A DNA stretch of 13,614 nt. Source: DASQUK01 sp046723645. Its GTDB lineage: Bacteria; Actinomycetota; Acidimicrobiia; Acidimicrobiales; VFJN01. Position 1 is the stretch's first letter. The number at the start of each line of letters is the position of its first letter. Of the stretch, positions 7,836 to 13,614 are shown one piece after another. The translations under genes and the position numbers were made by a program. The notes beneath the pieces are model-generated. The model ran no database searches and was not told the DNA's origin. It saw nothing but the letters and a program-made list of their open reading frames with translations. Where the stretch lies: contig JBKOUY010000159.1 in assembly GCA_046723645.1 (NCBI GenBank), positions 1 through 13,614 on the forward strand, written 5' to 3'.

Positions 7836-8515
7836 GCCGTGCGGCGCTTCTTGCCGGTGCGCCGTTGGCTCGATCTGTTGGTGTCGACGGCGGATGTGCG
7901 AGTGATGGCGGGCAGGATCATGTCGAGTGTGGCCGTGAGCTGCTCGCCGAGGGCCAGCTGATCGGTTTCGTCGAGAACCCACCGGTAGAGGACTCCGAGG
8001 TACGCGTCGAAAAGGATGAGGGCGACACGATCGGGATCGACGCCGCGGGGGATGTCGCCGGCTCGTTGTCCAGCGCGCAGGCTGTCGGCCACGAACTGGA
8101 GTGCGTCCGATTCATCAGCGAGCAGTGGGCCTCCAGCGCGCTGCCAGGCGCGCACCATGGCACGTCCGGTCGCGGGGTCGTCCTCGTAGAGGTCGGCGAG
8201 CACGCGAAACGCGTGGCGGAGCCGGCTTGCCGACTCGACAGTGTGCTGGTCGTCCTCGGCGAGGGCCTTGGCGAACTCGGCTCGCATTCGTCCGAACCAC
8301 TCGAAGACGATGTCTTCCTTCCGGGCGAAGTAGTTGAAGACCGTCGCCCGTGACACGTCTGCGCGCTCGCCGATCTGCTCCATCGTGGTCGAGTCGTATC
8401 CGTGGGTGGCGAACAGGGCGACGCCGCTCTCGAAGATGCGTTCCCTGGTCTCCAGCTTCTTGCGTTCACGGCGGCCCACCCTGGTGGGGCTCACGACGTG
8501 GTCAGGCGTCGACAC
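7832..8515 (-). CDS. TetR family transcriptional repressor
   Basis: 227 residues from a GTG at 8515, preceded by a clear AGGAG ribosome site 8 bases upstream. The frame stays open much further upstream, but that extension would run through the promoter and into the divergent gene. Residues 21-67 are a standard TetR_N helix-turn-helix: ETRERIFESGVALFATHGYD, then TTMEQIGERADVSRATVFNY and FARKEDIV. The remainder is the variable ligand-binding and dimer domain, with helices such as RVALILFDAYLGVLYRWVLD, and a basic C-terminal tail. It is divergent from a split-barrel/F420 oxidoreductase pair, so it most likely represses that pair and itself and responds to a small hydrophobic ligand (inference). 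Confidence 0.9.
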   Translation of the reverse strand: MSTPDHVVSPTRVGRRERKKLETRERIFESGVALFATHGYDSTTMEQIGERADVSRATVFNYFARKEDIVFEWFGRMRAEFAKALAEDDQHTVESASRLRHAFRVLADLYEDDPATGRAMVRAWQRAGGPLLADESDALQFVADSLRAGQRAGDIPRGVDPDRVALILFDAYLGVLYRWVLDETDQLALGEQLTATLDMILPAITRTSAVDTNRSSQRRTGKKRRTA

Positions 8516-8621
8516 GTTGACAACTCCTAGACTACAGTCGAAAAATATATCCGATTCCAAGTGTAGATAGGGATCCACCTGGACAGGGTGGCGTATCGAA
8601 CACACGGGGAAGGAACTGACG
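8516..8621. promoter_or_regulatory. Divergent promoter/operator region between tetR-type gene and oxidoreductase genes
   Basis: This 106-base gap contains the most AT-rich stretch nearby (AAAAATATAT, 8541-8550). Two dyads are visible: CTACA (8532-8536) facing TGTAG (8562-8566) around the AT-rich core, and CCACC (8575-8579) with GGTGG (8587-8591) 7 bases apart. The second has the 17-bp span common for TetR operators. The plus-strand TAGATA at 8565-8570 could be a -10. None of these can be proved from sequence alone. Confidence 0.4.
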
Positions 8622-9056
8622 GTGGCAGCAGCGGAGATGACCCTCGACGCGCGTCGCTTCTTCCTCGCCGAGGGCACGCGCACTGCTGTCCTCGCGACCA
8701 CCCGTGAGGACGGCAGGCCTCATGCCGTACCGATCGCGTTCGTCCTCGATGACGACGACATCCTGTTCCTGACCAACGCCGAGACGGTGAAGGGTCGTGA
8801 TCTGTTGCGCGATCCTCGGGTGACCCTCGTGGTCGACGACGAGTTGCCGCCCTTCGCGTTCGTGATGATCGAGGGTACGGCGGTCGTGTCACGAGATGTC
8901 GGAAACGTCGAGCAGCTCGCTCGGCGGATCAGCGAGCGCTACGACGCCGGCGAGGGAATGGAGGAGTTCGTGCGGTTCGCTCGCGAGGAGCTCGGGATGG
9001 TGGTCCGTGTGGCGCCGGACAGGATCGTCGCTCTCGAGCGCCTGGGTGAGCATTGA
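8622..9056 (+). CDS. PPOX-class F420-dependent oxidoreductase (split-barrel, Rv1155-like)
   Basis: 144 residues, normal for the small FDOR-B/PPOX split-barrel enzymes that use F420 or a flavin to reduce small molecules in the cytoplasm. It starts at a GTG with AGGA at 8611-8614, 7 bases upstream. Family features: TAVLATTREDGRPHAVPIAF (early strands), ETVKGRDLLRDPRVTLVVDD (cofactor-phosphate region) and PPFAFVMIEGTA, with a helical C-terminal half. The end overlaps the next oxidoreductase gene by 11 bases if the GTG at 9046 is used, so the two are probably translationally coupled and made together under the divergent TetR-type repressor. The substrate is unknown; F420 rather than FMN is inferred from similarity to the Rv1155 group. 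Confidence 0.88.
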   Translation: MAAAEMTLDARRFFLAEGTRTAVLATTREDGRPHAVPIAFVLDDDDILFLTNAETVKGRDLLRDPRVTLVVDDELPPFAFVMIEGTAVVSRDVGNVEQLARRISERYDAGEGMEEFVRFAREELGMVVRVAPDRIVALERLGEH

Positions 9057-9915
9057 GGCGACCGCGGGACCTGGTGCGTTGATCGTGGAAGCCGGGACGA
9101 CGCAGCCGGGGCCCGCTATCCGGTCGGGTCTCTCGTTGCCGCTGTTCGATGAGCTGTCGGACCCGTTGGCCGTCATCCGTCTGGCTGCCGACGCGGAGGC
9201 GGCGGGCTGGCACGGCGTCTTCGTGTGGGACCACCTGCGCTGGGAGGCGCCGGTGCGCAGCGTTGCGGATTCGTGGATCGTGCTCGCCGGGCTCGCTGCT
9301 GTGACCGAGTCGATGCGTCTCGGTCCGATGGTCACGCCGCTGCCACGACGGCGACCGGTCAAGGTTGCGCGCGAGACAGCGACATTGGACGTGCTCAGCG
9401 GCGGCCGTCTCACCCTCGGCGTCGGGATCGGCGAGAACCGCTTCGGTCGCGAGTTCTCGAAGACCGGGGAGGAACTCGACGAGCGGGCGCGGGGCCGGAT
9501 GCTCGACGAGGCCCTCGAGATCCTCACCTCCGCCTGGAGCGGTGAGCCGGTTCACTACCACGGCGACCACTACACGGTCGACGACGTCCAGTTCCTCCCG
9601 CGACCGGTCCAGCGACCCGGCGTCCCGGTGTGGATCGCCGGCTTTGCCGGCAACGCCAGGCCGATGCGCCGGGCCGCCCGGTACGACGGGTTCTTCCCGG
9701 TCAATCTCGAGCATCCCGACCAGCTGGCCGAAGTCGTCGCCACAGTCACCGAGCTGCGAGAGGATTCGACCGCGCCGTACGACTTCGTCGTCAGCCTCCC
9801 GGTCGACGTCGATCCACGCCCGTGGCAGCAGGCGGGTGCCACGTGGTTGCTTCGGGGCTTCGAACCGGAGCGGGTGTCGTCGGATCAGGTGCGCGGCGTG
9901 CTTCGCGATGGCTAG
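9046..9915 (+). CDS. Luciferase-like (LLM) F420-dependent oxidoreductase
   Basis: 289 residues from the GTG at 9046; a GTG at 9085 (276 residues) is also possible and lies closer to the conserved start. The protein is a TIM-barrel bacterial-luciferase family enzyme (PF00296): first strand RSGLSLPLFDEL, then ADAEAAGWHGVFVWDHLRWE, then GGRLTLGVGIGENRFGREFS followed by LDERARGRMLDEALEIL, and RPVQRPGVPVWIAGFAG. The ending AGATWLLRGFEPERVSSDQV is typical of small actinobacterial LLM proteins assigned to coenzyme F420. It would transfer hydride between F420 and an unknown substrate in the cytoplasm. It overlaps the preceding PPOX gene, which supports a two-gene operon. Confidence 0.9.
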   Translation: MSIEATAGPGALIVEAGTTQPGPAIRSGLSLPLFDELSDPLAVIRLAADAEAAGWHGVFVWDHLRWEAPVRSVADSWIVLAGLAAVTESMRLGPMVTPLPRRRPVKVARETATLDVLSGGRLTLGVGIGENRFGREFSKTGEELDERARGRMLDEALEILTSAWSGEPVHYHGDHYTVDDVQFLPRPVQRPGVPVWIAGFAGNARPMRRAARYDGFFPVNLEHPDQLAEVVATVTELREDSTAPYDFVVSLPVDVDPRPWQQAGATWLLRGFEPERVSSDQVRGVLRDG

Positions 9916-10051
9916 CCACTCACGCCGGTCGCTCCGCTTGAGCCGGTGGCCCCACTCGGCCTGGCCGGGTCTGCCCTGAGGTCTGGTGTTCCGGTGGCCC
10001 CCTTGGTCCCTCGCCAAGAAGGCGAATCGAAGGGCAAAAGCGTAAATCCCA

Positions 10052-10150
10052 ATGACGCCGACGATGCGGCGGATGGCCGACTTTCAGAAGCGAGAAATCA
10101 GGGAAGAGGCCAACGGTTGTTCGAGCAACTGGAAGGGGAGGCAATCATGA
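10052..10150 (+). CDS. Possible 32-residue upstream ORF coupled to the next gene
   Basis: An ATG at 10052 opens 32 codons (MTPTMRRMADFQKREIREEA and on) ending in a TGA that overlaps the ATG of the next gene as ATGA. No good ribosome site precedes it. It could be a leader peptide for coupled translation, a remnant of a longer gene, or chance. The rest of the gap 9916-10051 holds nothing I can support. Confidence 0.25.
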   Translation: MTPTMRRMADFQKREIREEANGCSSNWKGRQS

Positions 10151-10731
10151 GTCAGGGCGATGGGTCTCGGGATCGATTGGAACCGACAAGCGCGCACACG
10201 CTCAAGCCAGACGAGGAGGAGGCGTTCGCCGCCGAGGCCAGCGCCTGGCTGCGTGACACCTCGACACCGACAGCCTGGGACGCCGCATTGCAGCTTCTTC
10301 AAAAGGAGTCGGCTACCTACTGGCTCGCGACGGTCGGTTCCAACCGCCGGCCGCACCTCGTCCCCCTCTTGGCCGTATGGGATGACGGGCGCCTGTTCTT
10401 CAGCGCCGGCGCAACGACGCGGAAGGCCAGGAACCTCGACCACGACCCCCACTGCGTGATCAGTGTCGAAGTCGAGCAACTCGATCTCGTCGTGGAGGGA
10501 ACGGCATCGAGAACGCGCGACACGGGCACGCTCGAACGCGTGGCAGCGGTCTGTGCGTCAATGTATGGATGGCACGTGGTCGTGAACGACGGGCGCTTCG
10601 ATGGCGTCGCCGGTGCGCCGACGGCCGGACCACCCCCATACGACGTCTACGAGGTGACCCCGACGACCGCGTTCGCGTTCCCCCTCGACCCGACCGTCAC
10701 CCCGACGAGGTGGCGATTCGCATCGTCGTGA
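10147..10731 (+). CDS. Pyridoxamine 5'-phosphate oxidase (split-barrel) family protein
   Basis: 194 residues from an ATG with a strong GGGGAGG ribosome site 5 bases upstream; the longer open frame upstream is not used for that reason. An N-terminal helical lead (DEEEAFAAEASAWLRD) precedes the split barrel: SATYWLATVGSNRRPHLVPL, WDDGRLFFSAGATTRKARNL, DHDPHCVISVEVEQLDLVVE, GTASRTRD. The C-terminal part ends YDVYEVTPTTAFAFPLDP and TPTRWRF, usual for this group, where the last strand closes the barrel. It probably binds FMN, F420 or heme; the cofactor and substrate cannot be told from sequence. It is longer than the PPOX protein at 8622 and only distantly related to it, so it is not a recent duplicate. 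It may be co-transcribed with the HD-domain gene 146 bases downstream. Confidence 0.85.
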   Translation: MSQGDGSRDRLEPTSAHTLKPDEEEAFAAEASAWLRDTSTPTAWDAALQLLQKESATYWLATVGSNRRPHLVPLLAVWDDGRLFFSAGATTRKARNLDHDPHCVISVEVEQLDLVVEGTASRTRDTGTLERVAAVCASMYGWHVVVNDGRFDGVAGAPTAGPPPYDVYEVTPTTAFAFPLDPTVTPTRWRFASS

Positions 10732-10877
10732 GCGAGCGGGGGACGTGCGGCACCCCGCTACGCCCGCAACAGAGTGACACGCGGCGCAGCGAGACACCGT
10801 CCGGAGCCCCTGATCGTTCGCCACCCAGCGAGGAACACCGGCTCAGCCTCGATGCGCAGACGACCAAGGAGCGAATC

Positions 10878-11462
10878 GTGACGACACGACAACTGACGTT
10901 CACACGAATACAGGACACGACCGCCGATGATTGGGCAATCATCGCCACGAGGCCCGACACGAAGCTCTTCGAAGAGCTGCCAGACCGCCTACTCGGTGCC
11001 CTGCGGTTCCAAGAGAACGTGGACTTCTACACCGTCAACGGTCTCGAGCACTCGCTGCAGGCAGGCACACGGGCACTTCGCCACGGACGTCCCGCCGAGT
11101 ACGTCGTCGCCGCGTTGCTCCACGACGTCGGTGACCTCGTCGGCCCGCGGAACCATGCCGCAGTCGCGGCGTCGATCCTTCGCCCGTACGTGTCGGAGAG
11201 AATCGCGTGGATCGTCGAGCACCACACGGTGTTCCAGTTCAACCACTTCGGACACCACATCGGCATCGACCCCGACATGCGCGACGCTTACCTCGGCCAT
11301 CCCTATTACGACGACACAGCCGAGTTCGCCGACCTCTACGACTCAGAGAGCTTCGATCCGTCGTACGACTCGTTGCCACTCGAGGAGCTCGAACCCTTGT
11401 TGCGTCAGGTGTTCGACTCACGTCAGCGATCGCCCTTCGAGCTGGTGAACAGGGACCCTTGA
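10878..11462 (+). CDS. HD-domain metal-dependent protein, PhnZ/TmpB-like group
   Basis: 194 residues from a GTG with AAGGAG 7 bases upstream; the frame is open further upstream, but that part is noise. Visible metal-ligand residues: H58 (NGLEHSLQAG), H82-D83 (AALLHDVGD), H93 (RNHAAVAA), H115/H116 (WIVEHHTVFQ) and D155 in ADLYDSESFDPSYDSLPLEE. This matches small HD proteins that include PhnZ and TmpB, mixed-valence di-iron oxygenases acting on organophosphonates, and many members labelled only HD phosphohydrolase. No phosphonate gene is nearby, so the substrate is open. Codon use has more A-ending codons than the left part of the window. Confidence 0.85.
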   Translation: MTTRQLTFTRIQDTTADDWAIIATRPDTKLFEELPDRLLGALRFQENVDFYTVNGLEHSLQAGTRALRHGRPAEYVVAALLHDVGDLVGPRNHAAVAASILRPYVSERIAWIVEHHTVFQFNHFGHHIGIDPDMRDAYLGHPYYDDTAEFADLYDSESFDPSYDSLPLEELEPLLRQVFDSRQRSPFELVNRDP

Positions 11463-11728
11463 CGTACCAGCTGCTCGGGTGGCGCCAGGATGCGGACGGC
11501 ACCACTGCCGTCGACCCACACCGCGATGGCGATGGCAATGGCATGGTCGGCCAGCGAGTGGAAGCAGCGATCCCCACGGCGACCAGGCTGCCGTCGCAGG
11601 TGGTTCGCCGACTGGCGGAGACCATCTGTGCCTACCCGGCAATGTTCGAGGTCGCTCGGGCCGAGCGGGTAGCCGACCGGCGTCCGCTCGTGCAGTGGCT
11701 GCTGGCGATGTCGTTCAGCCTGGAATGA
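11459..11728 (+). CDS. Possible small ORF overlapping the HD gene end
   Basis: A frame starting at a TTG that overlaps the previous stop (TTGA, 11459-11462) runs 89 codons to a TGA at 11726. Third positions are about 80% G/C, the best of the six frames here. The predicted product has a helical second half (LPSQVVRRLAETICAYPAMF, then EVARAERVADRRPLVQWLLA). No family is recognised and the TTG start is weak, with only AGGGA 3 bases upstream; an in-frame ATG at 11543 is an alternative. It may be the displaced end of another gene. The rest of the gap to 11896 shows no gene. Confidence 0.3.
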   Translation: MTYQLLGWRQDADGTTAVDPHRDGDGNGMVGQRVEAAIPTATRLPSQVVRRLAETICAYPAMFEVARAERVADRRPLVQWLLAMSFSLE

Positions 11729-11840
11729 GTGACTGCGGGGTGGCCGCAACGCCCGTCTGTGGCTCCCTGCAGAAGCCGCTGTGGCGCCGGCAAGCACGGT
11801 GACCGCGACCTCCGCGGCGCTCAATTGCAGGATCGACAGG

Positions 11841-11846
11841 TAGCAT
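11841..11846 (+). promoter_or_regulatory. Weak -10 candidate for the cold-shock gene
   Basis: TAGCAT lies 50 bases before the GTG at 11897, which would give a 5' leader of roughly 45 bases. No good -35 is seen at the right spacing, so this is only a candidate. Confidence 0.2.
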
Positions 11847-11896
11847 CGGGGATCCGGTCGTCACAAGGACGGCCGGCAAACTGAGAAGAGCAATCT

Positions 11897-12097
11897 GTGA
11901 CAACTGGAACTGTGAAGTTCTTCAATTCCGAGAAGGGCTTCGGCTTCATCTCGCGCGAAGGCGCTGACGACGTCTTCGTGCACTACTCGAACATCCAGGG
12001 GAACGGCTACCGGTCCCTCGACGAGGGGCAGCGCGTCGAATTCGACGTCGCCCCTGGTCGCAAGGGTGAGGAAGCGCAGAACGTCCGCGTCATCTGA
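11897..12097 (+). CDS. cspA: Cold-shock domain protein (CspA family)
   Basis: 66 residues, a single cold-shock domain that binds single-stranded RNA and DNA and acts as an RNA chaperone in the cytoplasm. RNP1 is K13-I18 (KGFGFI) and RNP2 is D25-Y30 (DVFVHY); the start GTVKFFNSEKGFGFISREG and the ending EAQNVRVI are canonical. It starts at a GTG with AGAAGAG about 6 bases upstream. It stands alone, with a strong hairpin 22 bases after the stop. Of several csp paralogues usual in actinobacteria, which one this is cannot be told, so the symbol is generic. Confidence 0.96.
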   Translation: MTTGTVKFFNSEKGFGFISREGADDVFVHYSNIQGNGYRSLDEGQRVEFDVAPGRKGEEAQNVRVI

Positions 12098-12119
12098 CGC
12101 GCTCCAACCGCACCACCCT

Positions 12120-12146
12120 GGAGCCGCCGGCCCGACCGGCGGCTCC
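12120..12146 (+). terminator. Hairpin terminator after the cold-shock gene
   Basis: A perfect 11-bp stem, GGAGCCGCCGG (12120-12130) with CCGGCGGCTCC (12136-12146), encloses a 5-base loop (CCCGA). No T run follows. Its position and stability suit a transcription terminator for the cold-shock gene. Confidence 0.65.
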
Positions 12147-12255
12147 GTCGCGTCGGGGCCATGGGAGGTGCGGGCGCCGCACGGCCGGGCGCTCCCGAGT
12201 GGACGACCCGACCGAGATGAGCTGACGCTGCTCCATCGTGGTGGGGGAAGGCTCG

Positions 12256-12456
12256 ATGAGCGATGGGCTGGTGAACGTGTGGCGGGACACGGCGGGCTTG
12301 CGCGCCGCTGAGCCACGCTTAGGGCGTCGGCGTGCGGTGACGAGCACGTCGGATTACCGGCTCAGCAACGGTCGCGCCCCGAGTGGACGGCTGGTGCAGC
12401 CCACCCTCGGGTGGCGAGGCGCTCAGGACACGAGTGTCGCGGGGCGGTGGGGTTGA
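12256..12456 (+). CDS. Doubtful small ORF, 66 residues
   Basis: An ATG with GGGGGAAGG 4 bases upstream opens 66 codons (MSDGLVNVWRDTAGLRAAEP and on) that stop just at the end of the convergent winged-helix gene. Most third positions are G or C, but the peptide is Arg/Gly-rich without a recognisable fold. It is listed because of the ribosome site; it may be chance. The rest of 12147-12255 holds nothing I can support. Confidence 0.2.
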   Translation: MSDGLVNVWRDTAGLRAAEPRLGRRRAVTSTSDYRLSNGRAPSGRLVQPTLGWRGAQDTSVAGRWG

Positions 12457-12810
12457 TCAGCGCCGGGTGGCGGCCTTGGTCGGCCGTCGTCGGTCCACCG
12501 GGCTGATCCCTTCGCGGTGTTCGTCGCTGCCGACGAGCACGTCGAGCAGCTCGCCGATGGTGCGTTGACGGTTGATCGGGTCCCGGAGTGGCAGGTCGGT
12601 TTGGATCCGGTACTGGTTGCGACGACCGTTGCGGTCCTTGACCACGTAGCCGGCGTCCACGAGGTCGGTGATGATGGCGTGGGCTCTGCGCTCGGTGATT
12701 CCCACGCTTGTGGCGATGTCGCGGAGGCGCGCTCCGGGGTCGGCGGCGATGCACAGCAGCGCCCTGGCGTGGTTCGTGAGGAAGCTCCAACTCCCCATGG
12801 GGCAGAGCAT
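12457..12810 (-). CDS. Winged-helix (MarR-like) transcriptional regulator
   Basis: 117 residues from the ATG at 12810, or 113 from the ATG at 12798 (MGSWSFLTNHARALL), where the family similarity begins. The winged helix-turn-helix spans about residues 15-65: LLCIAADPGARLRDIATSVG, then ITERRAHAIITDLVDAGYVV and the wing KDRNGRRNQYRI. The C-terminal part (DPINRQRTIGELLDVLVGSD) resembles other small actinobacterial one-domain regulators of this type. The upstream ATG sits 6 bases after a TAGAAT -10, so a leaderless message is likely and 12810 is preferred. A palindrome over the -10 and start suggests self-repression. The targets are unknown. Confidence 0.85.
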   Translation of the reverse strand: MLCPMGSWSFLTNHARALLCIAADPGARLRDIATSVGITERRAHAIITDLVDAGYVVKDRNGRRNQYRIQTDLPLRDPINRQRTIGELLDVLVGSDEHREGISPVDRRRPTKAATRR

Positions 12811-12822
12811 ACATGTATTCTA
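12806..12822 (-). promoter_or_regulatory. -10 box and palindromic operator candidate of the winged-helix gene
   Basis: On the minus strand TAGAAT (12822-12817) is 6 bases before the ATG at 12810. A perfect 10-bp palindrome, ATACATGTAT (12809-12818), extends to an imperfect 16-bp dyad (12806-12821) covering the start codon and most of the -10. The overlap fits an autoregulatory operator. Confidence 0.45.
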
Positions 12823-12980
12823 GAAACGGATTGCATGTTTTGGGGCTCGCCGGTGTAGCCTCTGCGGCAGCCGCTGGAACTGGCTGTCGTCGACGGTGAG
12901 TGTCCAGCCGCAGAGGACGGAACTCACCATGGAGATCCCTGGCCCGCGGTCATCGTCGGCGTTGGCCTCGGGTTCCTCAA

Positions 12981-13217
12981 GTGGCAGGTGCGAAGCGCGC
13001 ACTGGTCGAATCGCACTCACAACAAGGACGCGGGGATGCTGAACCACCACCTCGACAGTGCGGGCGGTGCCGCTTGATGTTCGAGGGTGATCCCACTCTC
13101 CACGCGCCGGCTGTGCCGGACTGGTGGGTGTGCCCGCCTTGTCGAGCCGCGCTGTTCGGTCGGGATGCAGACCCGAACGAGGTGACCCCTTGTCGCTGGA
13201 CCGGCGGCGCGTCGTGA
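12981..13217 (+). CDS. Small zinc-ribbon-like protein with two CxxC pairs
   Basis: 78 residues from a GTG at 12981; the frame is open back to a GTG at 12900, but that extension looks noise-like. Two zinc-ligand pairs are visible: C27-G-R-C30 in QCGRCRLMFEGDPTL and C51-P-P-C54 in DWWVCPPCRAALFG. This arrangement (CxxC, GDP, DWW, CPPCR) is one I associate with small uncharacterised actinobacterial proteins, and it predicts one structural zinc site. No good ribosome site is seen at 12981, so the start is uncertain. A second plus-strand frame with high third-position GC and a hydrophobic stretch overlaps its first third (stop at 13075-13077). The stop overlaps the next ORF as GTGA. Confidence 0.55.
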   Translation: MAGAKRALVESHSQQGRGDAEPPPRQCGRCRLMFEGDPTLHAPAVPDWWVCPPCRAALFGRDADPNEVTPCRWTGGAS

Positions 13218-13614
13218 CGGCCGAGGGATCGACGCCGGTCCCCGGCTGTTCCCGCGCCGGTTCCGTTCCGACGCATTCTGCCCGCGGCGGGGGGTTGGAG
13301 GTCGCCCAGCGTGTCTGGCGGCGCAGCCTCGAGCTGGCTGGCCCCGGCCGCCGCCTCCACCTGCCCGACCAGGCGCTCGCGCTCGCCCGCACGGCGGGTC
13401 ATGATCCCGACACCATGACCCACGCCTTGCGTCTCGGACGCTCCCAGGCGAGCCACCCGTCCAGCGACAGGACGACCCGCGGCGGCGTTCGGCTCCTGGA
13501 GCGAGCCATCGCCTACCTGGGGGTCAGAGCGCTGTCGGGTGAGATCACCAGAACCAGGCGTCGCCGCGGCCCGACCCCTCGGGCCCGGGTTGCGATCCCC
13601 ATCGTTCGCCAGGG
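13214..13614 (+). CDS. Partial ORF running off the right edge, coupled to the zinc-ribbon gene
   Basis: A GTG at 13214 overlaps the preceding stop (GTGA) and the frame is open for 133 codons to the window end. About 80% of third positions are G or C. After a low-complexity start, the peptide is helical (GLEVAQRVWRRSLELAGPGR, then LPDQALALARTAGHDPDTMT, then GGVRLLERAIAYLGVRALSG). No family is recognised. The overlap predicts translational coupling with the zinc-ribbon protein. Since the end is missing, length and domain content are unknown. Confidence 0.45.
   Translation, partial: MTAEGSTPVPGCSRAGSVPTHSARGGGLEVAQRVWRRSLELAGPGRRLHLPDQALALARTAGHDPDTMTHALRLGRSQASHPSSDRTTRGGVRLLERAIAYLGVRALSGEITRTRRRRGPTPRARVAIPIVRQ

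Noticed and set aside
8516..8701. Longer N-terminus for the TetR-type regulator (up to 289 residues)
   Set aside because: A GTG at 8515 with AGGAG 8 bases upstream gives a normal TetR length; the extension would cross the AT-rich promoter gap and overlap the divergent gene.
11423..11824. Minus-strand open frame of 133 codons behind the HD gene
   Set aside because: Third-position GC is lower than in the opposite plus frame and the peptide has no recognisable pattern apart from an Ala/Ile run made by a GCGATG-type repeat.
12194..12389. Repeated 12-mer CCCGAGTGGACG at 12194 and 12378
   Set aside because: A single pair of 12-base matches is expected by chance in 13 kb of GC-rich DNA, and nothing around them extends the match.
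12820..13392. Minus-strand open frame of 190 codons at the right end
   Set aside because: It runs antisense to the zinc-ribbon frame and the edge ORF, with Arg/Pro/Ser-rich composition and no domain pattern.

Overview
The window is about 70% GC by eye. GTG starts are common, codon third positions are mostly G or C, and several genes appear to have near-leaderless starts. This points to a high-GC actinobacterium; an Acidimicrobiia-like lineage is my guess, not something proved here. No integrase, transposase, plasmid gene or CRISPR array could be recognised.

Left part (1-7124), ordinary chromosomal content with one surprise. A minus-strand frame (506 down to the left edge) encodes a membrane-anchored protein built of at least seven 11-residue repeats. 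Divergent from it is a YlbL-type PDZ/Lon-like membrane protease (586-1722). Next is a 758-residue protein (1812-4088) that joins a DivIVA-type N-terminus and long coiled coil to a C-terminal module resembling the phage Mu F / SPP1 gp7 minor-head family (CRC zinc-ligand-like ending). A large seven-helix UPF0182 membrane protein follows (4137-7124). A ylbL-UPF0182 pair is also found in other actinobacteria (Rv3194c-Rv3193c in Mycobacterium tuberculosis); here the fusion gene sits between them.

Middle (7152-7311): an initiator tRNA-Met with its own promoter and a strong hairpin after it. Behind the tRNA, 7312-7835 has no intact gene, but coding-like pieces lie in shifted frames, so it looks decayed.

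Accessory redox segment (7832-11728): a TetR repressor (minus strand) faces an F420/flavin split-barrel oxidoreductase gene, whose end overlaps a luciferase-like F420-dependent oxidoreductase gene. This is probably one regulated detoxification or redox module. A second split-barrel protein follows (preceded by a 32-codon ORF with an ATGA overlap), then a PhnZ-like HD-domain protein and a possible small ORF coupled to it.

Right part (11897-13614): a cold-shock protein with a hairpin terminator, a doubtful small ORF, a winged-helix regulator on the minus strand with a palindrome over its -10 and start, a small four-cysteine zinc-ribbon protein, and a GTGA-coupled ORF running off the right edge. 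The two edge ORFs and several short ones rest on reading frame, composition and repeats only.
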